7,673 nt of DNA from Candidatus Aenigmatarchaeota archaeon. Its GTDB lineage: Archaea > Aenigmatarchaeota > Aenigmatarchaeia > CG10238-14 > SpSt-28. The notes below the pieces were generated by a model. That model was not told the origin of the DNA, made no database searches, and was given only the letters and a program-made list of their open reading frames with translations. The position numbers and the translations under genes are program-made. Below, one piece after another: positions 1 through 6,903 of this stretch (position 1 is its first letter; the number at the start of each line of letters is the position of its first letter). The stretch is taken from assembly GCA_025058985.1 (NCBI GenBank), contig JANXEB010000023.1, positions 1 to 7,673 on the forward strand. Reading direction: 5' to 3'.

Positions 1-369
1 AAAGAAGATTTTTTAATAAATGAAACTTTAATTACAAAATTAACGGTGAAACTCGAATCACCTTCTACAGCATATGATAAAATTACTATATTAACTACAA
101 TTACTAACAGGACCAACATTACTGACACAACAAGCAACGAATCTAGAGTCGAAATATCTGTAAAAACTGTAGCAAGTTATTACTATGTCAACTATGAAAG
201 AATTTTCTCTAAGTTTTATGATGAGCAGGACATAAAAGCTAGAACATATACAGTAATATGTGGAGTTAGCAAAGATATTTATGCTAAGGATGTTACAAGC
301 TATAAGTTTGAAAAAGCAGGAGTTTATTATATATACGGAAGCTTTGGATATAAGATTATAGTTGAATGA
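1..369 (+). CDS. C-terminal part of a probable extracytoplasmic beta-rich protein (5' end outside window)
   Basis: The frame is open from the first base, so this is the 3' part (122 codons plus TGA) of a gene that begins upstream. The GTG at 46 is an internal Val codon, not a convincing start. I do not recognise a named family. The visible part alternates short polar and hydrophobic stretches, is rich in Thr, Ser, Tyr and Val, and ends on strand-like YKIIVE, which suggests an Ig-like or CARDB-like beta-sandwich domain. Four N-glycosylation sequons (NET, NRT, NIT, NES) crowd its first half, which fits exposure outside the membrane. No membrane anchor follows, so anchoring, if any, must lie in the missing N-terminal part. 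Its stop overlaps the next start by 4 nt (ATGA), so it is probably co-translated with the anchored surface protein that follows. Function is unknown. Confidence 0.75.
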   Translation, partial: KEDFLINETLITKLTVKLESPSTAYDKITILTTITNRTNITDTTSNESRVEISVKTVASYYYVNYERIFSKFYDEQDIKARTYTVICGVSKDIYAKDVTSYKFEKAGVYYIYGSFGYKIIVE

Positions 370-1904
370 AATCAATCAACTTATTCATTTTTTTCATTCT
401 TTTACTAATTTTATCTTTTTCACAGATTATTGTGGTTAAACCACATATAACTATAATACCACCTTTTTCCCCACAGTACGGTTTTCCAGCCGCGCACCAT
501 CGTTTTAATTTTAATTTGACTAACGACGGTACAGGTGATGCAAGTGTTAGTGTAAGAGAAAACTGTCCACCACTTTTAACTTGTTATCTAACTGGATTTA
601 CATCAGGCATTATACCTGAAAAAGGACATACTATAACTACTTTAAATGTTGTTCCACAATATTCTATTTTACCAAGAAGTTATGAAGTTGGAATAGACGT
701 AACTTATGATGATGCTTATAATTTTGTGGAAGTACTACCAAACACAACAACTTCTAAAATAAGTTTTATAGTTAGAAGAGCTAGATTATGGATAGAAAGT
801 GTATACATAGAAAATCTTACAAGAATAGATGACAGATGGATTCTTATTGTTCAAAATTCGCATGAAGTTAGAATAAAGGTTAATAATAGTGGAAATCTAG
901 CCGCGAGCAATGTGCTGTTTATTTGGAATATTCCGAGTGGATGGATTATAGAAAATGTGGAGTATTCGTCTATCATAGAAGCTGGTAGTTCAAGGATTTA
1001 TAGATTTCGTTTAACACCAACTACAATAGGAAATCATACAATAAACTTTACGATAAACTATACAACTACTTATCTTGGAAATAGTCTGAACTATTCCGAA
1101 GCTTCTTCATTATTCAGATTGATTATCATAGATAAGCCAGTTTTTAATAAAGTGTTTGAAGGTGATATGAGTAACGGTATTGGACTTTCTGGAGATCTTA
1201 AACAATTGAGTATTTTTTTAAATATATCTTTTATTAAAGGTACTTTAAAAACTGTAAATAATAAATGTTGGTTAAATTGTAATCCTAGAGTTTCGAATTG
1301 TGATAATGCACAAAGCTGTACTCAATCTGGGTTATCTGAAGCTGTGAAAAATTGTAGGATTTTTTCTCCACTTTATAATACTAGTGTTGAATGCGAAGAA
1401 AATGGTTGTGTTTCTGGCTTAAATACTATAATATGTTATGTTAGTGATTCTGAATTTCCAACGGTTGGTAGTTGGGTAAACATAACTTTTAGGCATATAG
1501 CTTTCGATTTGTTCACACCTTCACAATCTGCATTTACAGTCGGTACCGCTATTTTACCAGTATATATTACTAACAAAGGTTTGTTGAAAGATAGCTATAA
1601 CATTTCTGTAATATCATTAACGCCAAATAGAATTTTTGTCGAGCCACTGCAAAAACTTGTAGAAAATCTTTTTTATGGTAAAACTGATGTTGTTAGAGCT
1701 ACATTAATGATTTTAAGTGAGGGCACTGCTCATTTATCCATAGTAGTTAATTCTACTATCGATAATCGAATATACAGAACAGCAACGACTACTATAAAAA
1801 GTGGATACGTTAGTTTATCTGATTTAGATAATTTCAGCTTCTTACAGATAACCATTTTGGCTATAGTTATTCTTTTTTCTATTTACTTTAGAAGAAAAAA
1901 ATAA
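366..1904 (+). CDS. Cell-surface protein with Ig-like (CARDB/NEW3-type) domains, Cys-rich insert and C-terminal membrane anchor
   Basis: A 512-residue protein with a signal peptide (hydrophobic core about residues 5-22, possible cleavage after SFS), a long outer part, and a C-terminal anchor (about 490-507) followed by a basic RRKK tail, so the bulk should face outside. Three regions (about 45-135, 165-255 and 385-475) have the rhythm of CARDB/NEW3 beta-sandwiches: strand, N-x-G turn as in VNNSGN, strand, then a Pro-rich loop. Cysteines are confined to C67/C73 and to eight between 301 and 357, a likely disulfide-bonded insert. I count about fourteen N-x-S/T sequons, suggesting heavy glycosylation. 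The start overlaps the previous stop (ATGA), and a VTT membrane protein follows after 12 nt. It may act in adhesion or as a coat component, but only the topology is well supported. Family placement rests on sequence texture, not on a search. Confidence 0.78.
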   Translation: MKSINLFIFFILLLILSFSQIIVVKPHITIIPPFSPQYGFPAAHHRFNFNLTNDGTGDASVSVRENCPPLLTCYLTGFTSGIIPEKGHTITTLNVVPQYSILPRSYEVGIDVTYDDAYNFVEVLPNTTTSKISFIVRRARLWIESVYIENLTRIDDRWILIVQNSHEVRIKVNNSGNLAASNVLFIWNIPSGWIIENVEYSSIIEAGSSRIYRFRLTPTTIGNHTINFTINYTTTYLGNSLNYSEASSLFRLIIIDKPVFNKVFEGDMSNGIGLSGDLKQLSIFLNISFIKGTLKTVNNKCWLNCNPRVSNCDNAQSCTQSGLSEAVKNCRIFSPLYNTSVECEENGCVSGLNTIICYVSDSEFPTVGSWVNITFRHIAFDLFTPSQSAFTVGTAILPVYITNKGLLKDSYNISVISLTPNRIFVEPLQKLVENLFYGKTDVVRATLMILSEGTAHLSIVVNSTIDNRIYRTATTTIKSGYVSLSDLDNFSFLQITILAIVILFSIYFRRKK

Positions 1905-1916
1905 GCAAAACAATTT

Positions 1917-2435
1917 ATGAAATCAATATATGCAATACTTTTCTTTTTGTTAATTGGAGTTTCTTTTTCTATTTCGATAAGTAGGGAAAGTTTGTATGAA
2001 CTAATTGGTTATCTCGGTTACGTGGGTGTTTTTATTTTATCACTAATCTCTTCTTCTTCCATTCTTTTACCAGCACCATTTTATTTGCCATTAATAACTA
2101 TTGCTGCAATAAAGGGTCTCAATCCTTTTGTAACTATACTATTAGCTTCAATTGGTTCAACTATAGGGGAAATAACTTCTTATTTGATTGGTGCTGGTAT
2201 TACTGCAATTAAAAAATGGAAACTAGAAAAACTAAAGGATCTTTTTAATAAATACGGTGAGTTATTAATAGTTTTATTTTCTTTTTTACCTTTTTTCGAT
2301 GTTGTTGGTATTTTATCTGGAACAACTAAATATAATTTAAAGAGGTTTATCTTCTTTACTTTTGTAGGAAAAGTGTTAAAAATGGCCTTAATATATTATT
2401 CTTCATTGTATGGTTTTAAACTTATTATTGATTGA
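1917..2435 (+). CDS. VTT (DedA/YqaA-like) integral membrane protein
   Basis: A 172-residue very hydrophobic protein with about five membrane segments. The pattern matches the VTT/SNARE-associated (DedA, YqaA, TVP38) family: GYLGYVGVF near residues 31-39, a Pro-bearing re-entrant stretch (LLPAPFYLP, 50-58), the GSTIGEITSYLIG glycine motif (80-92), and a second half reading LPFFDVV...SGTTKYNLKRF...GK (124-152), where family members keep Pro, Gly and a final Gly-Lys/Arg. Members of this superfamily are implicated in lipid flipping or membrane homeostasis; the substrate here is unknown. The first 20 residues form an extra hydrophobic, signal-like leader before the usual VTT start. The gene begins 12 nt after the surface-protein stop and its 3' end overlaps the AGOG gene by 26 nt. 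No ribosome-binding site is visible. The family call is fairly firm; the subfamily (YqaA rather than classical DedA) is a guess from the short length. Confidence 0.78.
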   Translation: MKSIYAILFFLLIGVSFSISISRESLYELIGYLGYVGVFILSLISSSSILLPAPFYLPLITIAAIKGLNPFVTILLASIGSTIGEITSYLIGAGITAIKKWKLEKLKDLFNKYGELLIVLFSFLPFFDVVGILSGTTKYNLKRFIFFTFVGKVLKMALIYYSSLYGFKLIID

Positions 2436-3120
2436 GAAGCTAAAAAAGTTTGGAGTGGAAAAAATTTTAGAATTAGAAAAAGAAGATATTCAGTTTAAAT
2501 CAATATCTCTTCTAAGGAATAAGTTTGATGAAAGACAAGCGTCAAAACTTGTTATGTTTAACTCTTTAATTAGTTATAGGCTAGTTGGTAAGGGCGAAGA
2601 ATATTGGGTTTTCTTTTCGAATTATTTTTTAACTAGGAACAAAGATTTTTTCGATTATATAAAAAAATGTCCATTTTTAGTTTTAGGTAGGGAAAAGAGA
2701 ATAGAAAGGATAAAAAAAGTTTATGATTATGAACCTAACCTAGAAAATTTAGAGAAAACATGGGAAGATTTATCTAATCTTTTAAAATGTGATAAAAATT
2801 CCAAGACCATAGTTTTTACTATAAAAATGCTCAACTATGTTTATAGAGCTTTCAGAGATGAAGACAGAGTTTTGCCAAAAATTATTCCTATACCAGTAGA
2901 TTTTAGGATTAGAAAATTAACGAAGTATGTTAATTTAATAGAAGACGAAAATGTTAGTTACAAAAAAATACAAGAGATTTGGAATGAAGTTGCTGAATTA
3001 ACAAACATACCGCCATTACATTTAGATTCTTTACTTTGGTTAATAGGTAGAGTTGTTTTGTATGGAGAAAAAATTTATAACATTCCAGAAGATATACTCG
3101 AACTTTTTAAGAAACGATAA
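2410..3120 (+). CDS. Archaeal 8-oxoguanine DNA glycosylase/AP lyase (AGOG family)
   Basis: A 236-residue base-excision repair enzyme that removes 8-oxoguanine from DNA and nicks the abasic site. The AGOG signature is clear: LISYRLVGKGEEYW (residues 53-66), SKTIVFTIKM (131-140), IPIPVDFRIRKLT (159-171) and PPLHLDSLLWLIGR (201-214). K132 and D164 sit where I recall the catalytic Lys140 and Asp172 of Pyrobaculum AGOG, with the same offset of eight for both, so the enzyme looks active. Its length is slightly below the roughly 256 residues of the Pyrobaculum protein. The ATG at 2410 lies inside the VTT gene (26-nt overlap); a TTG at 2428 would shorten it by six residues and still keep the conserved helix IEKLKKFGVEKIL, so the start is uncertain. 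The stop codon starts a palindrome and lies inside the opposing SerRS gene. A repair gene in an envelope cluster probably reflects genome compaction, not shared function. Confidence 0.92.
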   Translation: MVLNLLLIEKLKKFGVEKILELEKEDIQFKSISLLRNKFDERQASKLVMFNSLISYRLVGKGEEYWVFFSNYFLTRNKDFFDYIKKCPFLVLGREKRIERIKKVYDYEPNLENLEKTWEDLSNLLKCDKNSKTIVFTIKMLNYVYRAFRDEDRVLPKIIPIPVDFRIRKLTKYVNLIEDENVSYKKIQEIWNEVAELTNIPPLHLDSLLWLIGRVVLYGEKIYNIPEDILELFKKR

Positions 3121-4645
3121 AATCTTTTAAAGATTTTGGCATTTTTTTAATTATTTTTTTTATTTCTTCTGGCCAATCATCAAAATTTGTTCCATGTCTT
3201 ATTAGAAAAACATAAGCTAGTCTACTCATACCCAAGCCACTACATCCGGTCCATATTATTCTTCCTTTTCTTTCTTTGTAATTAAATCTTTCTGCATAAA
3301 AATCTTTATGAACATGAAAAGATGCAATTTCGAGTTCTTTTTCTTTTCTACTCAATGTTTCGAATGGTAATAAAATTGTTAAATCGTAAGTTTTAACAAA
3401 CTCTTCTTTCTCTTCATCGACTTTACCAGCATGCTCCAAGTATACAGGAACTGTTTTGTCTATTCTCCACTCTAAATCAAATGTTTTATCAACTATTTCT
3501 ACCATTCTTTCCAAGATCTCATCTCTGGTGTTTATTACAAATTCTGGAGAACCTAAATATGTTAACTCAATTCTGTAGAATTCATCTAATCTTTCTAAAC
3601 CTCTTACTCCGCCAAATTCAGCTCTCCAAGTTGGGCCAAATCTATCAAAAAATCTTAATGGGTTATCTATGTCAATAACCTTTTTTTCAAACAATTGATA
3701 AAAACATTCGCATTGAGCGTAAGCTAAACCGGCTATTGGTTTATCCAATTTTTCTTTAAGCATTTTATTATCAACTTCTCCAGTAATTTCTACGTAGTCT
3801 ATTAAATCCTCAAAATCTTTAATGTCTCTAGATATTGGAGGAGAGACCCAAAATATTTCATTAGGAATTGCTAAATGACCTTTTTTATATTCAGTATCTA
3901 GCGGAATTAATCTTGGCAAAAGTATTTCTTCAAATTTCATTGGTTTAATTATTTTTTTTATTATTAAAGCTTCTATAGCTCTTACCAATGAAGTAAATGG
4001 TGGCAAAGATCCCCATACACCAGCTAAAGAAAATTTTTTAACCCAACCAAGTTCTATTAACTTTTCTGAAATATCACTTTTTATTTTATATTTTTCTATT
4101 TTTTTCTCACTTCTTTTTACTTCTTCTGTTAAACTAGATTTTCCATGCACATATTGTTTTGAAATTTTTTCCTCAATTCTTTTCAAAATTCTCTCAATAT
4201 ACCTATCTTCAAAGCACTTAGCGTCTAGGTTTTCCAAAATTATTTTAAAAACTTTTCCATCAAATTCAATATTTTTTACCCAGGGTACTTTTATTTCTAT
4301 TTTCTCTAGAGGATTCCTTTTTGGATGATAGAGGATTTCATATTTTTTACCAAAAATATTTCTTACGCCAATTTTTTCTTTTCCAAATTTTTCTGCAAAA
4401 TAATTCCTTAATCTTAGTAAAGCATCATGCGCTCTCAAATAATTACTTCCTTCTATTATTAAGTTTAATTTATTATCTTTAACGTCCCATTCAACTATTC
4501 TTGCACCTTCTTTTTCTCCCGGTATACCTTTTTTAAACAAAACTGGGTGTATTTCTTTAGCAATAAGTATTGGGAGTTTTTCTTTTAAAGTTTTTTCTAT
4601 ATTACTACTAAATTCTATCCAACAATGTAAATTAAACTCACCCAT
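3107..4645 (-). CDS. serS: Type-2 (methanogen-type) seryl-tRNA synthetase
   Basis: A 512-residue class II synthetase that charges tRNA-Ser (and tRNA-Sec where present) with serine in the cytoplasm. It belongs to the rare zinc-dependent archaeal type, not the common SerRS. The N-terminal tRNA-binding domain includes RAHDALLRLRNYFAEKFG (71-88), close to what I recall of the Methanosarcina barkeri enzyme. The catalytic half has motif 1 around 225-245, motif 2 TWRAEFGG (339-346) continuing to ERLDEFYRIE, and motif 3 GCSGLGMSRLAYVFL (467-481). The three zinc ligands are all present: C312 in AQCECFYQLFE, E360 in FYRIE and C468 in TGCSG, matching M. barkeri C306, E355 and C461. Length is normal for the family (about 500-515), and the gene appears intact and functional. 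The ATG at 4645 gives a natural N-terminus. It is transcribed alone, between two plus-strand clusters, diverging from the T2SF gene and converging on AGOG. Confidence 0.95.
   Translation of the reverse strand: MGEFNLHCWIEFSSNIEKTLKEKLPILIAKEIHPVLFKKGIPGEKEGARIVEWDVKDNKLNLIIEGSNYLRAHDALLRLRNYFAEKFGKEKIGVRNIFGKKYEILYHPKRNPLEKIEIKVPWVKNIEFDGKVFKIILENLDAKCFEDRYIERILKRIEEKISKQYVHGKSSLTEEVKRSEKKIEKYKIKSDISEKLIELGWVKKFSLAGVWGSLPPFTSLVRAIEALIIKKIIKPMKFEEILLPRLIPLDTEYKKGHLAIPNEIFWVSPPISRDIKDFEDLIDYVEITGEVDNKMLKEKLDKPIAGLAYAQCECFYQLFEKKVIDIDNPLRFFDRFGPTWRAEFGGVRGLERLDEFYRIELTYLGSPEFVINTRDEILERMVEIVDKTFDLEWRIDKTVPVYLEHAGKVDEEKEEFVKTYDLTILLPFETLSRKEKELEIASFHVHKDFYAERFNYKERKGRIIWTGCSGLGMSRLAYVFLIRHGTNFDDWPEEIKKIIKKMPKSLKDFIVS
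3119..3161 (+). terminator. Palindrome plus T-tracts at the convergent gene end (candidate transcription terminator)
   Basis: The arms AAAATCTTT (3119-3127) and AAAGATTTT (3129-3137) form a perfect inverted repeat around one central T. It begins in the last two bases of the AGOG stop codon and lies within the SerRS C-terminal codons. It is followed on the plus strand by T7 (3142-3148) and T8 (3154-3161). Archaeal termination commonly needs only U-tracts, so the T-runs are the stronger part; the stem has just one G:C pair per arm and a tight loop. For the opposite strand, an A6 run at 3068-3073 would read as U6 just beyond the SerRS stop. Termination is inferred only. Confidence 0.4.
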
Positions 4646-4655
4646 AATAAATTAA
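4644..4655 (+). promoter_or_regulatory. Possible TATA box for the T2SF-ferredoxin-FNR cluster
   Basis: The AT-only stretch ATAATAAATTAA is centred about 26 bases upstream of the T2SF ATG at 4676, the spacing expected of an archaeal TATA box if the transcript is leaderless. No Shine-Dalgarno sequence precedes that ATG, which fits leaderless initiation. In DNA this AT-rich such matches arise easily by chance. It overlaps the SerRS start codon, and the whole gap between the two genes is only 30 bp. Confidence 0.3.
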
Positions 4656-4664
4656 CCATCCACC

Positions 4665-4678
4665 TAAATTTATTTATG
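4665..4678 (-). promoter_or_regulatory. Possible TATA box for the seryl-tRNA synthetase gene
   Basis: Read on the minus strand this is CATAAATAAATTTA, centred about 26 bases upstream of the SerRS ATG at 4645. That is the right place for a TATA box driving a leaderless transcript, and it overlaps the start codon of the divergent T2SF gene. An AGGTGG on the minus strand just downstream lies too far from the ATG (about 17 nt) to be a normal ribosome-binding site. Support is positional and compositional only. Confidence 0.3.
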
Positions 4679-6565
4679 AGTTTATTCTACGAAAAAACTT
4701 GTAATGTTTTAGGAAGATTTTTAAACATAAAGTTTGACGAAAGTACGGAAAATAAATTGAACGAAACATTAAAGTTTTGCAATATAGAAACAAATGCAAG
4801 ATACGTTTTCAACACGGTTATATTTTTGATTTTAACTCTCGTTCCATTTTCTTTAGTGCTTATTTTGTTTAAGTTTTTTATTCTAGGACTATTTTTTCTT
4901 GTTATCGGTTTATCTCTTTCACTTTATTTCATTTATTATCCTTCTGTACTCTCTAAGCATATAAGAGCGACTTCTTCACCAGATTTGATTTTAACTATTC
5001 TATACATGGTGATTTCTTTAAGAATTGTACCAAACTTAGAAAATGCTTTAAAATTTGCCTCAGAAAATGTAAAAGGTTATATAGGTAAGCAATTGAAAAA
5101 ACTTTTTTACGAATTAAATGTAGGTTTGTATAAAAATGCTGATGAAGCTTTGGAAAAATTCGCTGAGGGATGGAAAGTAGAAAACGAAGAATTTTATGAT
5201 GCTATAGAAACTATAAGGGCTTCTATACATAAATCAGAAAAGGAAAGAGCCGAAATATTCGAAAAGCTTATAAATACCTTGCTAGAAAGAAACATGGATA
5301 GGTTAAAAATATATGCACAGGAACTTAAGGTACCCATAACTATAATAACTTACATGGGTATAGTTTTACCAATTTTGGTAACTATAATGATTCCAGTATT
5401 AACTTCATTCATAGGACTGCTTATTAACCCATTTTACATTTCATTTTTATACAATTTTCTTATTCCTTCAGTTATTCTAATTTTTAACAACATGTACTTA
5501 AAATCTTTTCCAACATTTCTATCAGAAATTGAGTTTGGAAAAATAAGTAATACTAACAAGATAGGTTATTTAAGTATAAAAAACAAAAATATTCCAATTT
5601 TACCAATTTCTATTTTAATTGCAGTGCTATTTTCTTTTTTAGGATGGAGTATAATAAGTAATGAAGAGCGAAGTTTCTTTAGACTTATAGGAGCAAAAAT
5701 AATTGTTCTTGGTTTTATTTTTTCTATAATTTTTTACTCTTATTTTTCCTATTTTAAAAACTCAAAAATCAGGGATAGAATAGTTAAGCTAGAAGAAGAA
5801 TTTCCCACAGCATTGTATAATTTAGGAAATTTATTAACATTAGGTTACTCTACGGAAAACATAATAAGTAAACTAAATGAGAAAATAAAGAGTCTAGAAA
5901 TTCATAGATTGTTTGAAAAAGCTCTTCATAACATAAAGGCATTTGGATTTACTCTTCAAAGAGCTATATTTGATGAAGAGATTGGTGCAATAAAAGAATT
6001 TAGATCTAGTTTGATAGAGAATGTAATGAAAATAATAATAGAAGCTATGAAAATTGGTGGATTCGCAGTTTCTCAGGCAGTTATAACAATTTCCAATTAT
6101 TTGAGAACTACTAAGAGAGTCGAAATGTTTTCTAAGGAAATATTTGACGATATAACAAGCGAAATTAACATTCTTTTATTACTTTTACTTCCACTTTTTT
6201 CTGGAATGATAGTTGGAATTACTGGTATTATTACTGATGTTATGAATACTATAAGCAATTTTGTTACTAATATAGTGGGTGCTCAAAATGCTACAATACC
6301 ATTTGCTGCTACAACATTTTTACCAGTCAATTTTAAAAAAGTTATGCCTATAGAATACTCTGCACTTATATTTGGAATATATATGATAGAAATTTCTATT
6401 ATTTCTATTTTATTTTTATCAACCTTAGAGGGAGGAAAGGATAAAATAAAAAAATACGAAAAAATGACTAAGATATTTTTAATTCAAGCAATTCTTTTTT
6501 CGATTTCTTCTCTAGCTATTTATTCTTTAACAATCTTCCTTCCATTACAAGCTTTATTTAAGTAG
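4676..6565 (+). CDS. Type II secretion system F (TadC/ArlJ-like) membrane assembly platform protein
   Basis: A 629-residue polytopic membrane protein of the archaeal T2SF family, the inner-membrane platform on which type IV-pilus-like filaments are assembled with a VirB11-like ATPase. Membrane segments are visible near 45-65, 68-90, 220-245, 252-272, 308-328, 339-358, 496-522, 562-583 and 598-622. Two soluble helical T2SF domains lie between them: about 98-218 (SSPDLILTILYMVISLRIVPNLENAL at its head) and about 368-495 (KLEEEFPTALYNLGNLLTLGYSTENII). Each pairs a P-(x)n-L-x-x-G/R-type first helix with a later amphipathic helix, giving the usual tandem layout. The late stretch MPIEYSALIFGIYMIEI followed by LEGGKDKI resembles large archaeal TadC proteins. 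No ATPase, prepilin or prepilin peptidase gene is in the window, so the filament or secretion role is inferred from family alone. The stop TAG ends one base into a GTG that could start the ferredoxin gene. Confidence 0.85.
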   Translation: MSLFYEKTCNVLGRFLNIKFDESTENKLNETLKFCNIETNARYVFNTVIFLILTLVPFSLVLILFKFFILGLFFLVIGLSLSLYFIYYPSVLSKHIRATSSPDLILTILYMVISLRIVPNLENALKFASENVKGYIGKQLKKLFYELNVGLYKNADEALEKFAEGWKVENEEFYDAIETIRASIHKSEKERAEIFEKLINTLLERNMDRLKIYAQELKVPITIITYMGIVLPILVTIMIPVLTSFIGLLINPFYISFLYNFLIPSVILIFNNMYLKSFPTFLSEIEFGKISNTNKIGYLSIKNKNIPILPISILIAVLFSFLGWSIISNEERSFFRLIGAKIIVLGFIFSIIFYSYFSYFKNSKIRDRIVKLEEEFPTALYNLGNLLTLGYSTENIISKLNEKIKSLEIHRLFEKALHNIKAFGFTLQRAIFDEEIGAIKEFRSSLIENVMKIIIEAMKIGGFAVSQAVITISNYLRTTKRVEMFSKEIFDDITSEINILLLLLLPLFSGMIVGITGIITDVMNTISNFVTNIVGAQNATIPFAATTFLPVNFKKVMPIEYSALIFGIYMIEISIISILFLSTLEGGKDKIKKYEKMTKIFLIQAILFSISSLAIYSLTIFLPLQALFK

Positions 6566-6582
6566 TGAAAACAAATAAAATT

Positions 6583-6903
6583 ATGGTAAAATATCAGAAG
6601 GTTGTTATCGATAGAGAAACTTGCATAGGATGTGGAGCTTGTGTCGCCACTTGTCCATACCAAGCCTTAGATATAGGTAAAGATGGTAAATCTTTTTTAA
6701 TATGGGAAAAATGTAAAGATGTTTTTGATTGTATAGCAGTTTGTCCAGTTGGTGCTATAAGCAAAACTTCAGAAACTGCAGAAGAACTTAAGCAAAAAGA
6801 ATGGTTTAGTTTTGATAAAAAGCTTTCAGAAGAAGAGATGAAAGAATTTGAAGAGTGGAGAAATAAGTTCAAGATAAAAAGCGAGCCAAAAAACTTTAGA
6901 TAA
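6583..6903 (+). CDS. Small ferredoxin with one complete 4Fe-4S motif and a seven-Cys set
   Basis: A 106-residue soluble electron carrier. Motif 1 is complete, CIGCGACVATCP (C14, C17, C20, C24). Motif 2, CKDVFDCIAVCP, keeps C44, C50 and C54, but the second ligand position is Val47. In a standard two-cluster fold, cluster I would have all four ligands (C14, C17, C20, C54), whereas cluster II would have three (C44, C50, C24), predicting a [3Fe-4S] centre or an empty site. A charged, helix-prone tail (about 65-106) follows the fold. I chose the ATG at 6583 because it gives the usual 13 residues before the first Cys; a GTG at 6565, overlapping the T2SF stop by one base, would add six residues and cannot be excluded. 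The stop overlaps the FNR start (TAATG), which strongly suggests the two proteins are made together and exchange electrons. Confidence 0.9.
   Translation: MVKYQKVVIDRETCIGCGACVATCPYQALDIGKDGKSFLIWEKCKDVFDCIAVCPVGAISKTSETAEELKQKEWFSFDKKLSEEEMKEFEEWRNKFKIKSEPKNFR

Noticed and set aside
46..369. A complete 107-residue gene starting at GTG 46
   Set aside because: The frame is open back to base 1 with similar composition and no promoter or ribosome-binding site, so it is the tail of a longer gene.
91..375. Minus-strand open frame opposite the first gene
   Set aside because: It lies antisense to a convincing coding frame, has no recognisable motif and would end against the 4-nt gene junction. It is a shadow.
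3481..3678. Plus-strand 65-codon frame inside SerRS
   Set aside because: It is antisense to strongly conserved SerRS motif-2 and zinc-site codons, with no family features of its own.
4615..4659. Fifteen-codon minus-strand upstream ORF overlapping the SerRS start, directly after AGGTGG
   Set aside because: The Shine-Dalgarno-like bases touch the ATG with no spacing, and if SerRS is leaderless this ORF is not transcribed in full. Chance is the simpler explanation.
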